From an uncultured Kingella sp. (GTDB taxonomy: Bacteria > Pseudomonadota > Gammaproteobacteria > Burkholderiales > Neisseriaceae), in the NCBI GenBank assembly GCA_916720425.1, contig CAKARD010000037.1, positions 1 through 11,641 on the forward strand: a stretch of 11,641 bases of DNA, written 5' to 3'. The translations under genes and the position numbers were made by a program. Each line of letters opens with the position of its first letter. Positions within the stretch are counted from its first letter, which is position 1. Below the pieces are notes generated by a model that worked only from the letters and a program-made list of their open reading frames with translations, ran no database searches and was not told where the DNA came from. This document shows, one piece after another, positions 1 through 5,543 of this stretch.

Positions 1-2
1 AT

Positions 3-140
3 GGTTTAGGCGCATATGGCGAAGAAGGTGTAACCAAAGCATTAGAAATTCTTTATCGTGAAATGGATATTACCATGGCATTTACAGGTCATCGCAATAT
101 TCAAGATGTCCATGCTGATATTTTATATCATAAGTCGTAA
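3..140 (+). CDS. lldD: FMN-dependent L-lactate dehydrogenase, C-terminal fragment
   Basis: This is the last 45 codons of a gene that enters from the left edge and ends at TAA 138-140. The readable tail starts GLGAYGEEGV and continues through ALEILYREMDITMAFTGHRN. This is the C-terminal helix region of the FMN-dependent alpha-hydroxy-acid dehydrogenase family, where a G-x-x-AYGE-x-GV segment closes the TIM barrel and a MAxTG segment follows. In that family the respiratory enzyme LldD oxidises L-lactate to pyruvate at the inner membrane and passes electrons to quinone. The active-site histidine and arginine lie upstream of the window, so substrate specificity cannot be checked; another family member is possible. 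The gene is followed by a long inverted repeat and then lepA on the same strand, probably as a separate transcript. Confidence 0.72.
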   Translation, partial: GLGAYGEEGVTKALEILYREMDITMAFTGHRNIQDVHADILYHKS

Positions 141-193
141 AAATAATTTTAGTAAAATGTGTTGAGATGGGCATCATCTTGCAAATATTTTGT

Positions 194-245
194 ATAGTGA
201 ATAAGCTTTTTAGCTTATCGTATTGTGTAAAAGCTTATTCACTAT
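194..245. repeat. 17-bp perfect inverted repeat with nested alternative hairpin; possible lldD terminator
   Basis: Arms 194-210 (ATAGTGAATAAGCTTTT) and 229-245 are exact reverse complements separated by 18 bases. The loop itself carries 212-218 (AGCTTAT), which can pair instead with 201-207 to form a 7-bp hairpin with a TTTT loop, so the left arm has two competing partners. It lies between the lldD stop and the lepA promoter, the right place for a terminator. No clean T-run follows the right arm on the plus strand, so a termination role is inferred, not shown. Confidence 0.6.
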
Positions 246-261
246 GTTATTTAGTTCCTCT

Positions 262-290
262 TTGATTACTTATCACTTAATTGATACAAT
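262..290 (+). promoter_or_regulatory. Predicted sigma70-type promoter of lepA
   Basis: A -35 box TTGATT (262-267) and a -10 box TACAAT (285-290) are separated by exactly 17 bases, each close to the sigma70 consensus. Transcription would begin near 297 and leave a leader of about 37 bases before the lepA ATG at 334. That leader is AT-rich and has no good Shine-Dalgarno sequence. Confidence 0.55.
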
Positions 291-333
291 TTCTGTTAAA
301 ATAAAATAAATTCTATTTTTGAAATAATTATTT

Positions 334-2127
334 ATGAAGAACATTCGAAATTTTTCCATTATTGCACACATTGATCATGGAAAATCTACGCTTGCTGACC
401 GTTTTATTCAATATTGTGGTGGTTTAGAGCAACGTGAAATGAGTACACAAGTGCTGGATTCTATGGATATTGAAAAAGAGCGAGGCATTACCATTAAAGC
501 ACAAACCGCTGCTTTGAACTACCAAGCCAAAGATGGACAAATCTATCAACTTAATTTAATTGATACACCAGGGCATGTAGACTTTTCCTATGAAGTTTCG
601 CGTTCCTTGTCTGCTTGCGAAGGCGCACTTTTAGTGGTGGATTCTTCTCAAGGGGTGGAAGCGCAAACTGTTGCCAATTGTTATACTGCTATTGATTTGG
701 GGGTGGAAGTTGTTCCAGTATTAAACAAAATTGATTTGCCCGCAGCTGATCCTGATCGTGTAGCGCAAGAAATTGAGGATATTATTGGTATCGATGCTGT
801 AGGAGCGGTCACCTGTTCAGCAAAAAGTGGTTTGGGTGTGGAAGATGTTTTAGAAGAAATTGTTGCCAAAATTCCAGCACCACAAGGCAATGATCAAGCA
901 CCATTACAAGCCATGATTATTGATTCATGGTTTGACAATTATGTGGGTGTGGTGATGTTAATTCGGGTTAAAAATGGCATCATCAAGCTTAAGGATAAAG
1001 TTTGTTTTATGTCAACTCAAGCGGAATCACAAGTAGAGCAACTGGGCATATTTACTCCAAAATCTGTTGCTAAAACGCAGTTGAGTGCAGGTGAAGTAGG
1101 TTTTTTAATTACAGGTATCAAAGAATTGGGTCAGGCTAAAGTAGGTGACACTGTTACCTTAGCCAATTACCCAGCAGCCGAACCTCTAGCTGGATTTAAA
1201 GAAGTACAAAGCCAAGTTTTTGCTGGGCTATATCCAGTTGAAAGCCATGATTATGAGGCACTTCGCGATGCCTTAGAAAAATTACAACTTAACGATGCTT
1301 CACTAAAATTTGAACCTGAAGTATCACAAGCTTTAGGTTTTGGATTTCGTTGTGGGTTTTTAGGTTTATTACATTTAGAAATTGTGCAAGAGCGTTTGGA
1401 ACGTGAATTTGATATGGATCTCATCACCACGGCACCAACTGTTGTTTATGAAGTTATACTAAAAAGTGGTGAAAAAATAGAAGTAGAAAACCCTTCTAAA
1501 TTGCCTGATATTGGAATGGTAGATACTATTTTAGAACCTATTATTACCGCAACCATTCTTGTACCACAAGATTATGTTGGTAATGTTATGACCTTGTGTA
1601 ATCAAAAACGTGGTATTCAACGTAATATGCAATATCTTGGTCGTCAAGTGATGTTGACGTATGATTTACCTATGAATGAAGTGGTGATGGATTTTTTTGA
1701 TAAACTTAAATCAACATCGCGTGGCTATGCATCTTTAGATTATGAATTTAAAGAGTTTATGCCTTCTGATTTGGTGAAATTAGACATTTTAGTAAATGGC
1801 GATAAAGTTGATGCATTAAGTTTAATTGTTCATCGTCAAACTGCTGTACAGCGTGGTCGTGAATTAGCCAGTAAAATGCGTGAGTTGATTCCGCGTCAAA
1901 TGTTTGATATTGCTGTTCAAGCCGCTATTGGTGGGCAAATTATTGCACGCGAAAATGTCAAAGCATTGCGTAAAAATGTTTTAGCAAAATGTTATGGTGG
2001 TGACATTACACGTAAGAAAAAATTGCTAGAAAAACAAAAAGCGGGTAAAAAACGTATGAAACAAGTAGGTAATGTAGAAATTCCGCAAAGTGCATTCTTA
2101 GCAATTTTAGAGATTGGGGATAAATAA
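334..2127 (+). CDS. lepA: Elongation factor 4 (LepA), ribosomal back-translocation GTPase
   Basis: The 597-residue protein matches the usual LepA length. LepA is a translational GTPase that acts on the 70S ribosome, reported to back-translocate stalled tRNAs and to influence ribosome biogenesis. The GTPase domain shows all five motifs: G1 AHIDHGKST (11-19), G2 in RGITI (50-54), G3 DTPGH (77-81), G4 NKID (131-134) and G5 SAK (162-164). EF-G-like domains follow, and the LepA-specific basic C-terminal domain ends with a lysine-rich stretch (KKKLLEKQKAGKKRMK) just before the end. The start is the canonical MKNIRNFSIIAHIDHG, although no strong Shine-Dalgarno precedes it. In many bacteria lepB (signal peptidase I) follows lepA; here a convergent hydrolase gene lies downstream instead. 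The gene is intact. Confidence 0.98.
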   Translation: MKNIRNFSIIAHIDHGKSTLADRFIQYCGGLEQREMSTQVLDSMDIEKERGITIKAQTAALNYQAKDGQIYQLNLIDTPGHVDFSYEVSRSLSACEGALLVVDSSQGVEAQTVANCYTAIDLGVEVVPVLNKIDLPAADPDRVAQEIEDIIGIDAVGAVTCSAKSGLGVEDVLEEIVAKIPAPQGNDQAPLQAMIIDSWFDNYVGVVMLIRVKNGIIKLKDKVCFMSTQAESQVEQLGIFTPKSVAKTQLSAGEVGFLITGIKELGQAKVGDTVTLANYPAAEPLAGFKEVQSQVFAGLYPVESHDYEALRDALEKLQLNDASLKFEPEVSQALGFGFRCGFLGLLHLEIVQERLEREFDMDLITTAPTVVYEVILKSGEKIEVENPSKLPDIGMVDTILEPIITATILVPQDYVGNVMTLCNQKRGIQRNMQYLGRQVMLTYDLPMNEVVMDFFDKLKSTSRGYASLDYEFKEFMPSDLVKLDILVNGDKVDALSLIVHRQTAVQRGRELASKMRELIPRQMFDIAVQAAIGGQIIARENVKALRKNVLAKCYGGDITRKKKLLEKQKAGKKRMKQVGNVEIPQSAFLAILEIGDK

Positions 2128-2140
2128 TTTTAGTATAATC

Positions 2141-2194
2141 GTGGATTAATAGAATTTGGTGTAGACTAATGAGAATGAATTTTAATTAATCCAC
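2141..2194. terminator. Inverted repeat between convergent lepA and hydrolase genes, possible bidirectional terminator
   Basis: GTGGATTAAT (2141-2150) and its exact reverse complement (2185-2194) lie 34 bases apart, inside the 95-bp gap between the ends of the convergent genes lepA and the hydrolase. The position suits a bidirectional terminator. The loop is long and no strong T-run flanks either arm, so the call is tentative. Confidence 0.3.
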
Positions 2195-2222
2195 TAATTA
2201 TAGGTGGTATTTTGCACTGTCT

Positions 2223-2888
2223 TCAATATTGTGCCAACCAAAGCATTGCTTGCGCTAAACGTTGTGGTATTTTGTCAAAATGCCCACCTAGATTTAATTT
2301 CCAAGCTACAGGTAAATGATAGCTTTGCCAAATTTGAACTGTTTCTTCGGTTGCTGTTTGTACCGTTGCTATATACTTATTATTTGTTTGTGCTTCTTTA
2401 TCACCCAGTGAAAAATATATTGCACGTGGTAGAGAGAGGGGCTGTTGTGTTTTTGCAAAATCTAACCATTTGTCAAACCATAAGCTACCCGAAACACATG
2501 CTATATAATCAAAAAATGGCATACATATGGCACTGTATACAGTAAATAAACCCGCTAATGAATAACCTAGAAAACCACGCTTTTCAGGTTTTATTTCGCA
2601 AGCCAATTCTATTTTTGGAATGACTTCTTGATATAAAAAAGTGGCAAATTGCGTTGCTCCGCCACCAAAATCACGTCCTTTTTTAAAGATTCGTGTTGCA
2701 TGCCATGGTGTTAATGAATCTTCCCAATTGGGTTCAAAAATTGCTATCAAAGCATGGTGATTGGGTAAATATTGTGCTAAATGATAGGCTTCAGCTTCAT
2801 TATCCATCAATACATACCACACTGTTTTCACAAGAGTATTGGGCAAAAAAGCCAATAATTCCTTATTGGCAATTTGGTATTTTTTCAT
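2223..2888 (-). CDS. Alpha/beta-hydrolase of the esterase D / IroE-like family (predicted)
   Basis: The 221-residue protein looks like a compact member of the predicted alpha/beta-superfamily hydrolases related to Esterase D, Fes and IroE. The nucleophile elbow GYSLAG gives Ser110. A following SGSLWF segment (133-138) resembles the SPSLWW motif common in this family. GDKE (162-165) may supply the acid, and GGHF (201-204) supplies the probable catalytic His203. No signal peptide is visible, so it is probably cytoplasmic. The substrate cannot be told from sequence; siderophore or S-formylglutathione hydrolysis are only family analogies. It starts 26 bases after the hemerythrin stop on the same strand, so the two are probably co-transcribed. 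No clear Shine-Dalgarno precedes the ATG, which may mean modest or coupled translation. It converges on lepA. Confidence 0.75.
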   Translation of the reverse strand: MKKYQIANKELLAFLPNTLVKTVWYVLMDNEAEAYHLAQYLPNHHALIAIFEPNWEDSLTPWHATRIFKKGRDFGGGATQFATFLYQEVIPKIELACEIKPEKRGFLGYSLAGLFTVYSAICMPFFDYIACVSGSLWFDKWLDFAKTQQPLSLPRAIYFSLGDKEAQTNNKYIATVQTATEETVQIWQSYHLPVAWKLNLGGHFDKIPQRLAQAMLWLAQY

Positions 2889-2914
2889 CGTATTATCTAA
2901 ATATGTTGCGTAGT

Positions 2915-3319
2915 TTATTTTACACTTTTTTCTTTCATATCAGCAACATAACCACCATCATTAACCTTAATATGACGGAATAACCATTTTTCTAAAATAT
3001 CAAAAGCTTCTTGTATTGCATTGTCTTCGCCACGAACAAAACGAGTTTGTAACACATTTAGATTATCTACAAAACGCTGATGTACTTGTTTGTGTGCATC
3101 TAATGCACGATAATTATGGGCAGCGAGCATTTCTTCTTCATTGCGAAAATGTAATATAGTTACGTCAATCATTTCTTGAAAAGCAGTTTTTGTTTCGATA
3201 CTGTTTCCCGTTTGGTAAGTGTCATACAATTTGTTAATACTGCCAACCAACATTTGATGTTCTTCATCTACCTGACGAATACCTGTATTTAAACTATATT
3301 GCCATGAAATTAGAGGCAT
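2915..3319 (-). CDS. Bacteriohemerythrin (non-heme di-iron O2-binding protein)
   Basis: This 134-residue, single-domain protein carries the full hemerythrin ligand set: His21 (VDEEHQ), His57 and Glu61 (HFRNEEE), His76 and His80 (HKQVH), His116 and Asp121 (HIKVND). Spacing is as expected for bacteriohemerythrins, and the N-terminal tryptophan (ISW) is also typical. Such proteins bind O2 reversibly at a di-iron centre and are proposed to buffer or deliver oxygen, for example to respiratory enzymes; some respond to nitric oxide. It has no sensor or signalling domain, so it is probably a soluble cytoplasmic carrier. An AAGGA Shine-Dalgarno lies 7 bases before the ATG. A small hydrolase gene follows 26 bases downstream. 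A 20-bp palindrome lies about 63 bases upstream of the start and may be its operator. Confidence 0.93.
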   Translation of the reverse strand: MPLISWQYSLNTGIRQVDEEHQMLVGSINKLYDTYQTGNSIETKTAFQEMIDVTILHFRNEEEMLAAHNYRALDAHKQVHQRFVDNLNVLQTRFVRGEDNAIQEAFDILEKWLFRHIKVNDGGYVADMKEKSVK

Positions 3320-3344
3320 TTTTTATTCCTTAATTAAGATTGAT

Positions 3345-3402
3345 AATATATGAATGTTTCATTTTATCATAAATTTAAGTGATTACTCTAATTTTAGAGT
3401 AA
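3345..3402 (-). promoter_or_regulatory. Palindromic candidate operator upstream of the bacteriohemerythrin gene
   Basis: Positions 3383-3402 form an 8-bp perfect inverted repeat (TTACTCTA, 4-base spacer, TAGAGTAA). On the minus strand it lies upstream of two candidate -10 boxes, TAAAAT (3361-3366) and TATATT (3345-3350), neither of which has a good -35. That arrangement would suit an activator- or repressor-controlled promoter. It does not match the FNR consensus TTGATnnnnATCAA. It could instead be a weak hairpin at the 3' end of the tadA transcript, which ends at 3427. Confidence 0.35.
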
Positions 3403-3426
3403 ATACAGATAAATTCATGAGTACTA

Positions 3427-4146
3427 TTATACCCGTTTTAGGGCAAAAAAATTCTGTAAAATTAACCTAGATTCATCAGCCAAGATGCCACTTAATATGG
3501 CTGTATGATTATTCAGTTTTTTTTGTGCAAATAAATTAAGTATGCTTCCTGCAGCACCTGTTTTGGGTTCTGTTGCAGCAAAAATTAGGCGTGCTATCCG
3601 TGCTTGTAAAATTGCACTTGCGCACATAATACATGGCTCTAATGACACATACAGATCACATTCGTGTAATCGATAATTGCCTAATATGGATCCAGCTTGA
3701 CGTAATGCTGATATTTCTGCATGTGCGCTTACATCACATTGCTCAATGCAGCTATTATGCGCTTGTGCAATAATTTGGTTTTGATAAACCACTACCGCAC
3801 CCACAGGAACTTCACCTGCATCTGCTGCAGATTGTGCTTGTATCAGAGCTTGTTGCATAAAACAGACCATGTTCTGTTTAGTAGGAAATAGGGCAACAGG
3901 AGGTGTGGCATGTAGACTTGTTAGCCAATATTCACGTTCATTGTTATTTAAATCCGACACTGCTTTATCTAAACTCAGCGCAACTAATTGCCAAAATACT
4001 GTTTTTGTTACGCCTAATCCCATTTTTTTTAATAATAAAAATGCACGGCATGGATTGCATTCTTGTATATCTTCTTGCGTATAAATATTAAGATTTGCCA
4101 AAGCATGAATAATTTTTGGTGATAAAGGAGGCGTGGTTAATTGCAT
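3427..4146 (-). CDS. tadA: tRNA-specific adenosine deaminase TadA with N-terminal helical extension
   Basis: TadA deaminates adenosine 34 to inosine in tRNA-Arg(ACG), letting it read several codons. The deaminase domain occupies roughly residues 92-235. It shows the zinc ligand and proton-shuttle motif HAE (His142, Glu144) and the PCxxC motif (Cys172, Cys175), plus the substrate-contacting PVGAVVV and EPKTGAAGS segments. At 239 residues it is about 70 longer than the E. coli enzyme. The extra N-terminal part (about 5-80) reads like the TfoX C-terminal helix-hairpin-helix-like domain (SPKIIHALANLNIYTQEDI). I recall a similar extension in Neisseria TadA, so it is probably a lineage trait and not an annotation error. 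A GGA Shine-Dalgarno lies 7 bases before the ATG. The rplT terminator ends just upstream, so expression probably depends on read-through or an unseen promoter. Confidence 0.92.
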   Translation of the reverse strand: MQLTTPPLSPKIIHALANLNIYTQEDIQECNPCRAFLLLKKMGLGVTKTVFWQLVALSLDKAVSDLNNNEREYWLTSLHATPPVALFPTKQNMVCFMQQALIQAQSAADAGEVPVGAVVVYQNQIIAQAHNSCIEQCDVSAHAEISALRQAGSILGNYRLHECDLYVSLEPCIMCASAILQARIARLIFAATEPKTGAAGSILNLFAQKKLNNHTAILSGILADESRLILQNFFALKRV

Positions 4147-4157
4147 TTATATTTCCA

Positions 4158-4197
4158 AACAAAAACAAGGAAACCTCGTTAGAGAGATTTCCTTGTT
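4158..4197 (-). terminator. Intrinsic terminator of the infC-rpmI-rplT operon
   Basis: On the minus strand AACAAGGAAA (4197-4188) pairs with TTTCCTTGTT (4173-4164). The stem extends inward through a wobble and three further pairs to about 14 bp with a 6-base loop. It is followed directly by a T-rich tail (TTTTTGTTT). It begins 15 bases after the rplT stop, and its tail ends about 12 bases before the tadA start, which places tadA downstream of a strong terminator. Confidence 0.85.
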
Positions 4198-4211
4198 AAT
4201 AGGTTAAGTCA

Positions 4212-4568
4212 TTAAGCTAATGCTTGTTTGGCCTTTTCAACCAATTGTGCAAATGTTGCTTTATCAAACACAGCTAAATCAGCCAATACTTTGCGGTCTA
4301 AAGCGATAGAAGCACGTTTTAAACCATTCATAAATTTGCTGTATGATAAGCCATATTGACGTGCACCAGCGTTAATACGTGCAATCCATAATTGACGGAA
4401 TTGACGTTTACGTTGACGACGATCGCGATAAGCATATTGACCAGCTTTCATCACCGCTTGTTTTGCGATGCGATAGACGTTTTTACGACGGCCGCGGTAG
4501 CCTGTAGCTAACGCAATAACTTTTTTGTGGCGGGCACGAGCGGTAACACCGCGTTTTACGCGTGGCAT
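4212..4568 (-). CDS. rplT: 50S ribosomal protein L20
   Basis: The 118-residue basic protein begins MPRVKRGVTARARHKKV and includes the characteristic GRRKNVYRIAKQAVMKAGQYAYRDRR segment, beyond doubt L20. L20 binds 23S rRNA early in large-subunit assembly and, in E. coli and Bacillus, also represses its own operon by binding the mRNA. The first 50 or so residues form the long basic arm; the rest is the globular rRNA-binding domain. A strong AAGGAG Shine-Dalgarno precedes the ATG, and the gap from the rpmI stop is only 13 bases, so the two are co-transcribed. In many proteobacteria pheS and pheT follow rplT; here a terminator and tadA follow instead. Confidence 0.99.
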   Translation of the reverse strand: MPRVKRGVTARARHKKVIALATGYRGRRKNVYRIAKQAVMKAGQYAYRDRRQRKRQFRQLWIARINAGARQYGLSYSKFMNGLKRASIALDRKVLADLAVFDKATFAQLVEKAKQALA

Positions 4569-4581
4569 AGTTTAACTCCTT

Positions 4582-4779
4582 TTAAGCGTAAGGTAACATT
4601 TTTGCAACAGAAGCCAAATCGCGTTCATTAACCATTGAGGTACCACGCAATTGGCGTTTGTTTTTAGTGGTTTTTTTAGTCAAAATATGACGTTTAAACG
4701 CATGAGCGCGTTTTACGCCACCGTTACCTAGCACTTTAAAGCGTTTTTTTGCGCTAGACTTAGTTTTCATTTTAGGCAT
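4582..4779 (-). CDS. rpmI: 50S ribosomal protein L35
   Basis: The 65-residue protein begins MPKMKTKSSAKKRFKV, the standard L35 start, and is rich in lysine and arginine as expected for this small large-subunit protein. An in-frame ATG four codons earlier (4791) would add MEFL. I prefer 4779 because a GGAG Shine-Dalgarno (4786-4789) lies 6 bases before it and overlaps that upstream ATG, and because family members begin with MPK. The gene sits in the classical infC-rpmI-rplT order. It is separated from infC by a 137-bp region with an intrinsic terminator and alternative hairpins, so it may be expressed partly on its own and be the target of L20-type feedback. Confidence 0.98.
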   Translation of the reverse strand: MPKMKTKSSAKKRFKVLGNGGVKRAHAFKRHILTKKTTKNKRQLRGTSMVNERDLASVAKMLPYA

Positions 4780-4785
4780 GAGAAA

Positions 4786-4844
4786 CTCCATGATTTATCG
4801 GATAAGGATTCAGGAGATTGTAAGCACAATACTTAAAACCTGAA
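4786..4844 (-). promoter_or_regulatory. Structured rpmI leader with two mutually exclusive hairpins (candidate autoregulatory RNA)
   Basis: On the minus strand TTCAGG (4844-4839) can pair with CCTGAA (4814-4809), enclosing a small ATTGT-GCTT-ACAAT hairpin. Alternatively CTCCTGA (4816-4810) can pair with TCATGGAG (4793-4786) through seven pairs and one bulged T, closing over a TTAT-CCG-ATAA hairpin. The second fold would bury the rpmI Shine-Dalgarno GGAG. The two folds share bases 4810-4814 and exclude each other. L20 control of this operon is known in E. coli and Bacillus; its use of this structure is inference. Confidence 0.4.
4817..4844 (-). promoter_or_regulatory. Possible internal promoter for rpmI-rplT
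   Basis: Downstream of the infC terminator a -10-like TACAAT (4822-4817) is preceded, after 17 bases, by a weak -35 hexamer that matches only about half of the consensus. It would restart transcription before rpmI at about 4810, too late to include the full alternative leader fold. The call is weak and competes with the RNA-leader reading of the same bases. Confidence 0.25.
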
Positions 4845-4865
4845 ACCACGGTTTTTGTCGCAAAT

Positions 4866-4903
4866 CAAAAAAGAAACTTTCCAGTGCGACTAACTGGAAA
4901 GTT
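4866..4903 (-). terminator. Intrinsic terminator or attenuator between infC and rpmI
   Basis: On the minus strand AACTTTCCAGT (4903-4893) pairs perfectly over 11 bp with ACTGGAAAGTT (4885-4875) around a 7-base loop, and a T-rich run (TCTTTTTTG) follows at once. It begins 13 bases after the infC stop. A terminator inside the infC-rpmI-rplT operon implies partial read-through, attenuation, or a separate rpmI promoter. Confidence 0.8.
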
Positions 4904-4916
4904 GCAAATTATACTA

Positions 4917-5438
4917 TTATTTTTTCTTAGGCGCAATCATCATCACCATTTGACGACCTTCCATTTTTGGGAATTGCTCTACTTGTCCTTCTTCTATCAA
5001 GTCAGCTTTGACACGCTCTAATAGTTGTGCTCCCAAGGATTGGTGTGCCATTTCACGACCACGAAAACGTAAAGTAATTTTTACTTTATCACCATCGGAT
5101 AGAAATTCGCGTACTTTACGCATTTTAATATTATAGTCGCCATCATCTGTACCAGGGCGAAATTTAATTTCTTTAATTTGCACCTGTTTTTGTTTTTTCT
5201 TGGCTTCATCACGTTTTTTGGCTTGTTCATATTTGAATTTACCAAAATCCATAAGTTTGCATACAGGAGGCTTGGCTGTGGGAGAAATTTCTACTAAATC
5301 CACATCTTGCTCTTCTGCCATAAATAAAGCTTCACGTAGGCTAACAACACCTAATTGTTCACCTGTACCACTGATTAAACGCACTTCTTTGGCGATAATT
5401 TCACCGTTAATTCGTGCTTCGCGTTCTTGCTGTGCGAT
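4917..5438 (-). CDS. infC: Translation initiation factor IF-3, probable non-AUG (ATC) start
   Basis: IF3 binds the 30S subunit, blocks premature 50S joining and checks the start codon. The N-terminal domain (EREARINGEIIAKEVRLI through EISPTAKPPVCKLMDFGKF) and the C-terminal domain (QIKEIKFRPGTDDGDYN through KMEGRQMVMMIAPKKK) are both intact. No suitable ATG precedes the conserved start. The only upstream in-frame start-like codon is a TTG at 5486 without a Shine-Dalgarno, adding an unconserved hydrophobic stretch. A strong AGGAG (5451-5447) is followed by ATT (5444), ATC (5441) and ATC (5438) in frame. Spacings of 2, 5 and 8 bases favour 5438, giving 173 residues starting with AQQEREAR after the initiator. 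Non-AUG infC starts are a known device by which IF3 represses its own synthesis. ATC 5441 is the next-best choice. Confidence 0.93.
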   Translation of the reverse strand: MAQQEREARINGEIIAKEVRLISGTGEQLGVVSLREALFMAEEQDVDLVEISPTAKPPVCKLMDFGKFKYEQAKKRDEAKKKQKQVQIKEIKFRPGTDDGDYNIKMRKVREFLSDGDKVKITLRFRGREMAHQSLGAQLLERVKADLIEEGQVEQFPKMEGRQMVMMIAPKKK

Positions 5439-5500
5439 GATAATTGCTCCTATAAAAGTTAAAAAATATTTGTGATAAACACTCAATATAGTTGCCCAGT

Positions 5501-5529
5501 ATTTTAACGTTTTTTTAAATAGATGAAAA
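5501..5529 (-). promoter_or_regulatory. Predicted sigma70-type promoter of infC
   Basis: On the minus strand a -35 box TTTTCA (5529-5524) and a -10 box TAAAAT (5506-5501) are spaced by exactly 17 bases in the gap between pseF and infC. The transcript would begin near 5494 and carry a leader of about 56 bases. This would allow infC to be expressed independently of the pse genes upstream. Confidence 0.45.
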
Positions 5530-5543
5530 GAGTATCTGTGGGT

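Noticed and set aside
2134..2139. Perfect TATAAT on the plus strand just after lepA
   Set aside because: No -35 at an acceptable distance (AGATTG at 17 bases), no extended -10 TG, and no plus-strand gene downstream.
2204..2545. 113-codon plus-strand reading frame opposite the hydrolase
   Set aside because: It is antisense to a well-motivated alpha/beta-hydrolase, has a low-complexity hydrophobic translation and no recognisable domain.
3383..3402. Intrinsic terminator of tadA
   Set aside because: The 8-bp AT-rich stem is weak and no T-run follows it on the minus strand; an operator reading is preferred, though not proven.
5439..5486. TTG-initiated N-terminal extension of IF3 (MSVYHKYFLTF...)
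   Set aside because: There is no ribosome binding site before TTG 5486, the residues do not resemble any IF3, and a strong AGGAG sits just before the ATC codons.
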